From contig NZ_JFZB01000007.1 of NCBI RefSeq assembly GCF_000740785.1, forward strand, positions 124,001 through 188,000: a DNA stretch of 64,000 nt. The letters are read 5' to 3'. Within the stretch, counting starts at the first letter, position 1, and each line of letters begins with the position of its first letter. This document shows positions 7,818 to 15,268 of this stretch, piece after piece. The notes beneath the pieces were generated by a model. The model did no database searches. It saw only the letters and a list, made by a program, of their open reading frames with translations, and was not told the origin of the DNA. Made by a program: the position numbers and the translations under genes. The stretch comes from Paenirhodobacter enshiensis. Lineage in GTDB: Bacteria; Pseudomonadota; Alphaproteobacteria; Rhodobacterales; Rhodobacteraceae.

Positions 7818-8399
7818 TCAGGCCGCCTTCTGCGCCAGTTCGACCTTGCGCAGAACGATGGCATCCATGATCGCATCGAGATCCTGAAGCGGCATGTCGC
7901 CGACATAGGCGATGATCTGCTCCACCAGAGACATATCAGGGGCCGGCGCGGGCAGCATGAGGATTTCCGCGGACTCGGTTTCATTCTCAGCTTCGGTTTC
8001 GGGTTCGGGTTCGGCCGCGGGGGCCGGCTTTTCGACCTTCGGCTTGCCGAACAAGGTCGCGATGCGGGAACCGCCCAGCGGCAACTTGTCTTCGGCGGCT
8101 TGTTCGAGCTTGCGCAGGGCGATCGGGTCAATCGCCATGGCAACGCCCTTTTCCTTCATGCGCATTCCGGTCGGGCGGCCGTCCTTGTCCTTGACGACTA
8201 CCATTCCGAAGGCCGCCGCGATCAGGCTCAGGCTCTTCTGATAGGCCTTGTTGTCGACCTTGAACATGCGGGCGAACAAGGTGCTGTCACCCGATGCGGG
8301 AATGTGACGGATCGCGGCCAAGGCAATTTCCGTGCCCTTCACGCCGTTACCATTGGCCCCGGCAATCCAACCGGACACACGCTTATTGAGGTTTTCCAT
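7818..8399 (-). CDS. Hypothetical protein with acidic linker, 193 aa
   Basis: The ATG at 8399 has an excellent GGAAGGAA ribosome site 5 bases upstream. The N-terminal half (about residues 1-110) is a basic, compact domain. A Pro/Glu-rich linker follows (EKPAPAAEPEPETEAENETE, about 125-144), then a short C-terminal helical segment (DMSLVEQIIAYVGDMPLQDL). I do not recognise the family. Its place between an AT-rich tract and a GC-rich non-coding block on a mobile element would suit a replication, partition or mobilisation accessory protein, but nothing in it proves this. Confidence 0.6.
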   Translation of the reverse strand: MENLNKRVSGWIAGANGNGVKGTEIALAAIRHIPASGDSTLFARMFKVDNKAYQKSLSLIAAAFGMVVVKDKDGRPTGMRMKEKGVAMAIDPIALRKLEQAAEDKLPLGGSRIATLFGKPKVEKPAPAAEPEPETEAENETESAEILMLPAPAPDMSLVEQIIAYVGDMPLQDLDAIMDAIVLRKVELAQKAA

Positions 8400-9571
8400 T
8401 TGGGTTCCTTCCGTTGCTACTGTTGCGCCCCCCGACTATCAGGGGGCGGAAGATAGCAACGTGCGCGGGCCTCGCGTTTGACCGTTCCAAGGCTTTCCCT
8501 GCCCCTTTCGGTCTACTAACGACGCAACGCCTACTCGCCCCGGCCCTCGCAAGGGCAGGCTTTCACGTATCGCGCACGGCATCTTTGAATTCTGGTGTTT
8601 CTTCTGCCCCGGCCCTTTACCCTGCCCGCACCGCTATCGGTGAAGCCTGCCCCTAGGGGCGGCGGTCCCGCTGTCACGGGGGCGTCATGTAAAGGGGGCA
8701 ATCGCCCGCGCACTAGGCGCGGCTTTGCCATTATTCGGCCCTTGTCGCGCATGGCCTAAACCGGGGGCGCGGGGGGCTATAGCGAGTTGTCACACTCGCC
8801 CCCCATGATCGGCCTGAGCCTAGGGGGCGCGCCCGGCCCTTGTCAGGGGAAGGGGCGCGATTGAACGAACCAGAACCGGGGGCCTAACCCGTATGTCAAA
8901 GAGCTACCGGCCCATGTCCGGGGACATGGGGGGAACCGGCGGGGGCGCCCCTAGGCAGGGGCGCGGTCCGGGGGGGCGAGTGGCGGGCGGGGCATGTTCG
9001 GCGCTAGGCCGTGCCCGGTCCGGTTCGCTTCGGATTGAGCAAGGTATCCCCCCTTTTTCGGGCCGATGAAAGCGGAAGGGGTGGCGCTATGCCTTTGATA
9101 TTCCGGAAAAAATTTTGGATTTTCAGGCGCACAAAACTGCACTGGCGCATTCCTTTGGAGACCCTCTGGTGCAACCTTTGAAGCCGGAGACGGCGCCCGG
9201 TCGTGATCTTCACCGGCCTCTCCGAGGACTCTGGGGAAGGGGGTCGGTCCCATGGTGCCTTCCGCTCTGTCGAATGAAAAGCGGGCGCCAGATCTACGAC
9301 CTCGGAGTGGTCCTCGGATACTCTTGAGCAACGAAACGGCCGGAGTCCCTGCCTCGGCACGGAGAAAGCCCGCTCATGCTGCAACGGATGAGCGGGCAAT
9401 GCGTGTGGTGATTGAGGCAACGTCGAACGCTGGACGGTGACGCGCGACAAGGCGCTCGCCATCACGATCGTCCATAACAAGATGATCGTCGTGCAAGCCA
9501 ACCAGTCGTTCGGATCGGCTCATTCTGGGAGCGAGAGTGAACGATACAAGTTGGAATGAAGGCCCGCCAGC
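8400..9571. other. 1.2-kb gene-free, very GC-rich block
   Basis: No open frame here has a credible start and composition. It contains repeated GCCCCGGCCCT-like strings and a 9-bp inverted repeat CCCATGTCC/GGACATGGG with a 2-base spacer at 8911-8930, framed by CCGG. There is also a hairpin GCCCGCTCAT/ATGAGCGGGC near 9368-9397. This kind of structure is seen at origins of transfer or replication, but no nic or iteron consensus is recognised. Confidence 0.45.
8911..8930. repeat. 9-bp palindrome in GC-rich block
   Basis: CCCATGTCCGGGGACATGGG is an inverted repeat with a 2-base centre, embedded in a gene-free region of the island. It is a candidate protein-binding site. Confidence 0.5.
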
Positions 9572-9783
9572 TGAGCTACCCCCGAAAATCGGACAGTGAC
9601 GGAAGCTACGATCTGACGTCTGCTGGTCTCCAAGAACGAGAAGATCAGGACATGAAGAAACGCAGGAACCATGACGCTGGGTTCAAGGTCCGCGTGGCGC
9701 TGGAGGCCGTGAAGGGCGAGCGCACCGTGTCGGAGTTGGCCGCGGAATACGGCGTGCATCCGACGATGATCCATCAGTGGAGC

Positions 9784-9820
9784 GAGCCATTGTGCGCCAT
9801 TGGTTCAAGAACAATGGCGA
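9784..9820 (+). repeat. Short palindromic repeat, copy 1
   Basis: It contains GCGCCATTGGTTC followed by the partially complementary AACAATGGC, and sits in frame inside an IS3 orfA. About 85% identical to 9929-9966. Confidence 0.65.
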
Positions 9821-9928
9821 GCGCGCTGCTTGAAGGGGCGTCTGACATCTTCGAGCGCGGCGGCAGAACGCAGGCTGCCGAGGTCGATGAGGAGACGGTC
9901 CGGTCCTTGCACGCAAAGATCGGAGACT

Positions 9929-9966
9929 GAGCCATTGAGGCGCCATTGGTTCGAGCCCAATGGCGA
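9929..9966 (+). repeat. Short palindromic repeat, copy 2
   Basis: GCCATTGG/CCAATGGC arms around TTCGAGC, flanked by the same GAGCCATTG lead as copy 1. It is inserted in the same orfA ~110 bp downstream and breaks the frame. Confidence 0.65.
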
Positions 9967-10618
9967 AGGCCGTCGCCAACGATTTTTTGTCACGAAAGCT
10001 CAAGCCCTGGACCGGGAAGTGAGGCGCAAGATGATCGAACGGGACCATCCTGTGCTGTCGGTGGGCGCGCAGTGCCGTCTGCTGTCGATCTCGCGTTCCT
10101 CGTTCTATTACGCGTCGAAGGGCGAGACCGAGATGAATCTCGACCTCATGCTGCTGATCGACAAGCAGTTTCTGGAGACGCCCTTTTACGGCGTGCAGCA
10201 GATGACGTGGCACCTGCAGAAGTCTGAGGGACCGTGGCCCCTGTGGGGCCGCGTAAGCCCGAAGACGGCCATGCCGTGAACGTCAAGCGCATCCGGCGGC
10301 TGATGCGGCTCATGCGCCTGATGCCGATCCACCAAAAGCCTGACACCAGCAAGCCCGCGAAGGGCCACAAGATCTACCCGTATCTGCTGGGCGGGCTACG
10401 GGTGGAACGGCCCAACCAGGTCTGGTGCGCCGACATCACCTACCTGCCGATGCGCAAGGGCTTCCTCTATCTGGTGGTTGTCATGGACTGGTTTACCCGC
10501 AAGGTCGTGGCTTGGCGCATCTCGAACACGCTGGAAGCCGACTTCTGCGTCGAAGCGAGAGGTGGTTCGGTCGATCCGAGCAGGTTCTGGGCGTTTTCTA
10601 AGTGGTTTTCCGCCTCTG

Positions 10619-11449
10619 TTACGCCGCCACCGCTTCGGGCATCGGCTGGTTGAAGTAGGCCTGATCGGGGGTTTTCCCGTCAAGCGATGAATGCGGGCGG
10701 CGGCCATTGTAGAAGGTCCGATACCGGCCGATCCCGGCCCGGGCTTCGGACACGCTGGCATAGGCGCGCAGGTAGACCTCTTCGTATTTGATGGTCCGCC
10801 ACAAGCGCTCGACAAAGACATTGTCCCGCCAGGCCCCCTTGCCATCCATGCTGAGCTTGATCTCGCGGGCGGCCAGCACCTTGATGAAGTCGGTCGACGT
10901 GAATTGGCTGCCCTGATCGGTGTTGAATATCTCGGGCGTGCCGTGCTTCGCCAACGCCTCCTCGACAGCTTCTATGCAGAAGTCTGCTTCCAGCGTGATC
11001 GATATCCGCCATGCGAGGACCCGCCGGGTGAACCAGTCCAGCACGGCGGCGAGGTAGATGAAGCCTCGCACCATCGGGATGTAGGTGATGTCCATCGCCC
11101 AGACCTGATTGGGCCGGGTGATCGGCAGCTTGCGCAGCAGATAGGGGTAGATCTTGTGCCCCGGCGCCGATTTCGACGTGTTCGGCTTGCGATAGAGCGC
11201 CTCGATCCCCATTCGCTTCATCAGCGTGGCGACGTGCAACCGCCCGACCTTGAAGCCTTCCTGGGCCAGCAGGCCCTGCAGCATCCGGCTGCCCGCGAAC
11301 GGGAATTCCATGTGCAGCTTGTCGATCCGATGCATCAGCTTCAGATCGGCGTCCGAGACCGGGCGCGGCCTGTAGTAGACGCTGCCCCGGCTGATCCCCA
11401 GCACGCCGGCCTGGCGGCTAACGCTCAGCTTGGCGGTGGGATCGATCAT
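10619..11449 (-). CDS. IS3-family transposase OrfB (inner IS)
   Basis: A 276-residue DDE transposase: HTH_21-like N-terminus (KLSVSRQAGVLGISRGSVYY), then an rve core with Asp in AMDITYIPM, Asp in NTDQGSQFTS and Glu in VFVERLWRTIKYE. It ends PEAVAA close to the element's left terminus. Complete and probably active. High similarity to the outer element's OrfB fragments shows insertion of one family member into another. Confidence 0.93.
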   Translation of the reverse strand: MIDPTAKLSVSRQAGVLGISRGSVYYRPRPVSDADLKLMHRIDKLHMEFPFAGSRMLQGLLAQEGFKVGRLHVATLMKRMGIEALYRKPNTSKSAPGHKIYPYLLRKLPITRPNQVWAMDITYIPMVRGFIYLAAVLDWFTRRVLAWRISITLEADFCIEAVEEALAKHGTPEIFNTDQGSQFTSTDFIKVLAAREIKLSMDGKGAWRDNVFVERLWRTIKYEEVYLRAYASVSEARAGIGRYRTFYNGRRPHSSLDGKTPDQAYFNQPMPEAVAA

Positions 11450-11757
11450 CTTCTTGCGCTCGGCAACAGACCCGCCTTGCCGAGCGCGCCGGACAAAAAA
11501 TCGTTCTCCAGCGTCAGCTCTCCGATCTTCGCATGCAGGGTCTTCACATCGATGGTCGGCTCCGGTTCGGCCTTCGGGGTTTCGCCGAACACCCCTGTCG
11601 CACCCTCAAGCAACTGGTCCCGCCACTGCTTGATCTGGTTGGGATGAACGTCGAACTCCTGCGACAGCTCGATCATGGTCTTCTCGCCCTTGATCGCAGC
11701 CACCGCCACTTTCGCCTTGAAAGCCGGGCTGTGGTTCCGGCGCGGTCGTCTTGCCAT
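11446..11757 (-). CDS. IS3-family transposase OrfA (inner IS)
   Basis: A 103-residue protein with the pattern RRNHSPAFKAKVAVAAIKGE, an HTH and the motif LLEGATGVFGE. The C-terminal coiled segment is LHAKIGELTLENDFLSGAL. Length is normal for OrfA. The stop overlaps the OrfB ATG (ATGA), suggesting coupled translation; unlike the IS at 2789-4029, no obvious slippery heptamer is seen at the junction. It is homologous to the broken OrfA of the element it sits in. Confidence 0.9.
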   Translation of the reverse strand: MARRPRRNHSPAFKAKVAVAAIKGEKTMIELSQEFDVHPNQIKQWRDQLLEGATGVFGETPKAEPEPTIDVKTLHAKIGELTLENDFLSGALGKAGLLPSARR

Positions 11758-12367
11758 GGTCTCCTCCTCGCTCGCAGCATCATGCTGCTGTTACGCGGAA
11801 AATCCACTTATCCCGGCTGTTCAGATTTTCGCAGCCACCTCAGCGCTGAACGAGGCGATCCACAAGTTCGGCCCGCCCCAAATCATGAATACCGATCAGG
11901 GCAGCCAGTTCACGTTCTTCGCCTGGACCGACCGTTTGAAGCGCATCGGCACCCGGATCTCGATGGATGGCAAGGGTCGATGCCTCGACAACATCTTCAT
12001 CGAGCGCCTCTGGCGGTCCCTGAAATATGAATGCGTCTACCTGCACGCCTGGGAAACCGGATCGTAGGCAAGGACAGGCATCGGGCGCTGGATCACCTTC
12101 TACAACCACCATCGTCCACACACTGCCCATGGCGGTCAAACGCCCTCCGTGGTCTACTTCAACCGCAATGAACCCGATCAGCAGGTGCAGGCTGTAGCTT
12201 AAATCACCCGGAAATCTGTCCAAGCTGCGGGGAGTAGCTCACTGGTGTGAATGTAATTCTCCTTGGTTATCAGAATGCGAAGCAGCTCGGTTGGATGGAT
12301 ACGATTCACTTTGCTATAGAGGTTTCTATAGAGGAGAAAAATTCCAAAGGAGGTGAGGGATAAAACC

Positions 12368-13408
12368 ATGGGTGTGAAATACCTGACTGGCGAAGGACTG
12401 GCGAAGCGCATCCGCAAGGTTATGACTGGAGACAATCCCTGGATGTGCGTCGCTTTTCTCGGTCCAACTTGGGCGGAGGAACTGTTCGATGGAGGGGGGC
12501 CGCCCAAAAACCTGCGCGTTTTGTGCGATTTACGTATGGGTATGACCGTTAAGACCGCACTTCGCGCCGGTGGGGCGCCGAACAACGAACGCCTACGCCA
12601 CCTCCCCGATCAGCAAATGCACGCGAAGATCTACGCGTCGGACGAGGGCGTGGTCGTCTGCTCGGCCAATGCCTCTCGCGCCGCTCTATCCTCGGTTGAC
12701 AGGATCGAGGATGGAGTGTGGCTGCCCCCCGGAGGCAAAGCGCACCGTAAAGCCGAAGCTACCTTTGAAGCGCGCTACAGCAACGCCGTGCGGGTGGACG
12801 CTGATGCTCTCGCAAGAGCGCCAGAGCACTTGGGTGGCCTCGGTGCCGCTGCGGTCGGCGCAAATGAGGCGGTTGATCTCGGGAAATCGCCAACGCTTCT
12901 GAAACTTATTCGCCACGACCCAGAAGCATTTAAGGGCATTCGCTTTGTCTTCTCGAATGAGGACGTTACCGAGGCGGTCAAGGCGGGTGTCAAAGCGATT
13001 ATGGACGAAAAGATGCGGAATGATGAAGGAGCTGCGGAAGACCTATGGGCTGGCCCACTCAAGTACCATTGCTTCTCCAACTGGGAAAGGAAGGAGAGTG
13101 ACTGGCCTGGGCTGTTTATCTCCGTCTACCGTGGATCAAGCGGCAAAATCCTCCTTGGCATGTATCGTCATTTACGGTTTCTCCCGGAGGTTTCCAATGG
13201 GGAAGGTGAGACGGAGGAAGTGTTCGTAGCAGCCAAGGTTCGGTGGAACACCGGCGGAGCTGCATTCGGAGACCTGCGAAAGCTCGCAACGCTCGGGCAG
13301 TGCAAGAATGAGCTAGAGGCCTTGTTCCAAAACGAACGCATATTTGATCGTGTCTCCGAACAGGTTCTCGATGCCGGAGGTGTCCGCAAGGCTTTGGAAC
13401 TGACATAA
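12368..13408 (+). CDS. Phospholipase D-like (HKD) protein, single motif, 346 aa
   Basis: The ATG at 12368 follows AAAGGAGGTG; a GTG within that site (12353) is less likely. Near residue 85 it has HAKIYASD, an exact HxKx4D motif, followed by VVVCSANASRAAL where the family's Asn/Ser sits. One HKD motif per chain is typical of the Nuc/BfiI-like nuclease branch that works as dimers. The C-terminal ~200 residues are not recognised. As island cargo next to a membrane/TPR gene and upstream of a restriction-like operon, a role as a defence nuclease is plausible but unproven; a lipid-hydrolase role is less likely without a signal peptide. Confidence 0.65.
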   Translation: MGVKYLTGEGLAKRIRKVMTGDNPWMCVAFLGPTWAEELFDGGGPPKNLRVLCDLRMGMTVKTALRAGGAPNNERLRHLPDQQMHAKIYASDEGVVVCSANASRAALSSVDRIEDGVWLPPGGKAHRKAEATFEARYSNAVRVDADALARAPEHLGGLGAAAVGANEAVDLGKSPTLLKLIRHDPEAFKGIRFVFSNEDVTEAVKAGVKAIMDEKMRNDEGAAEDLWAGPLKYHCFSNWERKESDWPGLFISVYRGSSGKILLGMYRHLRFLPEVSNGEGETEEVFVAAKVRWNTGGAAFGDLRKLATLGQCKNELEALFQNERIFDRVSEQVLDAGGVRKALELT

Positions 13409-13750
13409 GTACCATTGGACAATGGTTTGACTTCGGGTTTCTCGAGGAAAACTTCCCTCAAGTGCGTCCGTGTGAGGGGGCGTGGGGCGACCCAAAGCGG
13501 ACGTTCGTGGACACCGAAGCAAAGGACCGGTTTCAGCCCAAAACGGCCCCGATCATCCGACCGCTTCAGTAGCGCAGGACCTACGGGTCGGGCGGATGAA
13601 CGGGTCAATGTAGCCATAGATACCAAACCACATCTATCGTCCCTGGCCACTCCTGCGATCTTAAAGCTATCATCCTCAGTGGTGCAATGGTATTCACCCA
13701 TTGCGAGACCTGTTGGATTGCAAACACCTTTCACCGAGTGGGTTTTACAG

Positions 13751-14719
13751 ATGCCAGCCATTCTAAAGATTATTCAGATACTAATAGCACCTATAGTTGT
13801 CAGTGTGATTGCTGGGTTAATCGTGTATTACTATACTAGCTATCCCTCAAAGGGTGACGCCGATTTTACATATAGCGTTGGTGGAGTTAACTCCCTGACA
13901 TTTGACGATCAGACATTCAACACCTTACTAGTCGTGCTTAATAATTCCCTACCTGATCGGCTGGAAGACATTTCAATTTCAATCGAATTTTCCGGATCAA
14001 TTCTTGAATTCCAAGCAGCTTTGGACAAGCAGGTCGCAACACCGATCCAGATTAGTGACAATAGACCCCAAGGCGTATATAATTTAAGCTTTTCCAGCCT
14101 GCTCTCCGGCGAGAGCGCAGCAATTCAAGTCTTGCTTACGGGACACGATATTCAAATCAAGGACATATCGATCCAATCGGCTCAACGCATTGCTACTGTG
14201 CAGAAATTGGACGCCCCAGTTCTGTCGAGCCGTTGGGTTCGACTGCTTCCTGGGATAGCGGCGCTGATTGCTCAGATTCTCGCGTTCGTGCTCGTGCTTT
14301 ACCTCGTAAGGCGCAAAGGCCTCGCTGGACATTTTCTGAACATCAACAATACAGCCTTTGTTCTCTTGCATTCGGGTGAGGCTGAGCGAGCGGCCATATT
14401 GCTTGAGAAGTCGATGGAACGCCGAGGTGCGGGGATTTATGAGCTGTCCAACTTGGCGGCGGCATATGCTACGCTCGGGCGTATTGAAGAAGCAAGAAGA
14501 TTTATCGCCGCGGCGAATTTCTTAGCCCACGATGGTAAGAAGTCAATTATAATTTTAAACTCTGCTATCGTAGAATATTTTGACGGCAAGAAAGATGTGA
14601 GCTCCGGGCTTCTTGGAGAGTTTGGCCAAGCCGATCCAAAAATGTTCAAATACTATAGGCGCTTTTCAAAATTAATTGCGAAGATTGAAGGTAGGAAAAC
14701 CGATACGCTAGTCTCATGA
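13751..14719 (+). CDS. Two-TM protein with cytoplasmic TPR-like repeats, 322 aa
   Basis: Start ATG 13751; the open frame extends further upstream but without a hydrophobic start or RBS. Residues ~6-26 (IIQILIAPIVVSVIAGLIVYYY) form a first membrane helix. An extracytoplasmic beta-rich domain (~30-155) follows, and a second helix (LPGIAALIAQILAFVLVLYL) near residue 165. The C-terminal ~120 residues contain helix pairs such as YELSNLAAAYATLGRIEEAR, a TPR signature. The gene is much richer in A+T than its surroundings, indicating recent import. It lies ~340 bp after the PLD-like gene. Function unknown. Confidence 0.6.
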   Translation: MPAILKIIQILIAPIVVSVIAGLIVYYYTSYPSKGDADFTYSVGGVNSLTFDDQTFNTLLVVLNNSLPDRLEDISISIEFSGSILEFQAALDKQVATPIQISDNRPQGVYNLSFSSLLSGESAAIQVLLTGHDIQIKDISIQSAQRIATVQKLDAPVLSSRWVRLLPGIAALIAQILAFVLVLYLVRRKGLAGHFLNINNTAFVLLHSGEAERAAILLEKSMERRGAGIYELSNLAAAYATLGRIEEARRFIAAANFLAHDGKKSIIILNSAIVEYFDGKKDVSSGLLGEFGQADPKMFKYYRRFSKLIAKIEGRKTDTLVS

Positions 14720-14937
14720 CCCATTGTGGCGGGATGCACCGAAGGCGTCTGGTCCGTACAAGACGGCCAGTCTGGGCCGCTTAGACCATAGGGGGGGGCG
14801 ACGAGCTCGACTTTGCAAAGGGCGCTATCTGCGCACCGCTGCAGTTCGTCCAGGACGCAGCGAATGACGGCTCTCCGCCCCTGACCGCCGGCCGGGCCGC
14901 ACACCTCGTGCCGCTTCCCTCCCTCAAGGGACGGTTC

Positions 14938-14951
14938 GTAATGCGCATTAC
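14938..14951. promoter_or_regulatory. Perfect palindrome GTAATGCGCATTAC
   Basis: A 14-bp perfect dyad 318 bp upstream of the Z1-helicase start and directly before the regulator remnant. It is a candidate repressor operator; assignment is inference. Confidence 0.35.
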
Positions 14952-14997
14952 GCCCCCCCTCCGCTCTGTCTGGAGCTGCGGACCGCCTTGCTTGACC

Positions 14998-15090
14998 ATG
15001 AGGCCGGTCTTCTCTGCATCCTTTGGGGTTCTAAGCGGTTTGTGGGAGGGGCGGATGCACTCCTGGACCGATAGGCGGGCGTTTCCTGAA
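14998..15090 (-). pseudogene. Remnant of the small winged-helix gene
   Basis: The plus-strand strings GAGGCCGGTCTTCTC, AAGCGGTTTGTGGGAGG and CCTGGACC match 7252-7335 with substitutions and small indels. The frame is broken. It is a second, decayed copy of the element-associated regulator. Confidence 0.55.
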
Positions 15091-15268
15091 GCTAGCTGAA
15101 ATCGGTGCGATCATCCATTTGTGGGGATCCGCATTTCTTGCATTGCTCGCGGCACGCTCCGTCGATCATGGTTTCCTATGCGTCTCCTTGTGGCATGGTC
15201 ATCCAACTCTTTACGCACGAGCCTTCAAAGCGCTACAGATCAAGAGATTTTTGATCGATGAGTTTGCC

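Larger units (their letters stand above)
9652..10017 (+). pseudogene. OrfA of the outer IS3 element, broken by two palindromic inserts
   Basis: It starts MKKRRNHDAGFKVRVALEAV, a typical OrfA helix-turn-helix start. The protein is disrupted twice by ~38-bp copies of one palindromic sequence (9784-9820 and 9929-9966). The first keeps the frame (adding about 12 residues before LLEGASDIFERG); the second brings a stop near 9930. The frame that resumes after it (VANDFLSRKLKPWTGK) is shifted. No functional product is expected. Confidence 0.8.
10558..11842 (-). mobile_element. Inner IS3-family element, 1285 bp, apparently intact
   Basis: It is inserted into orfB of the outer IS with target duplication GCG (10555-10557 and 11843-11845). 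The ends share imperfect long inverted repeats (GAGGTGG..., then AAGTGG(A/T)TTTCCGC about 45 bases in). OrfA and orfB lie on the minus strand with an ATGA overlap and no visible lesions. Confidence 0.85.
10021..12201 (+). pseudogene. OrfB of the outer IS3 element, interrupted by the inner IS
   Basis: The N-terminal part (VLSVGAQCRLLSISRSSFYY ... WCADITYLPM ... LEADFCVEA, to 10557) contains the first catalytic Asp. The remainder resumes at 11846 with LNEAIHKFG, NTDQGSQFT (second Asp) and FIERLWRSLKYE (Glu). An additional frameshift lies near 10234 and an in-frame stop at 12065-12067. The open frame reading to AVA at 12201 marks the original end. It is non-functional. Confidence 0.85.
9572..12241 (+). 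mobile_element. Decayed IS3-family element, itself split by a second IS
   Basis: The outer ends are related inverted repeats (TGAGCTACCCCCG at 9572; the complement of the right end reads TGAGCTACTCCCCG to 12241). Plus-strand orfA and orfB are homologous to those of the inner IS but carry insertions, frameshifts and a stop. The inner IS occupies 10558-11842 with a GCG duplication. No matching target duplication was found around the outer element. Confidence 0.8.
14720..15268. other. Intergenic region with a decayed regulator fragment
   Basis: About 550 bases without an intact gene. It contains a perfect 14-bp palindrome (14938-14951) and a fragment homologous to the winged-helix gene at 7146-7364 (14998-15090). 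The promoter of the Z1 operon should lie in the last 150-200 bases. Confidence 0.5.

Noticed and set aside
9004-9501. Possible gene in the GC-rich island block
   Set aside because: No ribosome site, low-complexity mixture of Arg/Ser/Pro, not similar to any family I know; the region is better described as non-coding.
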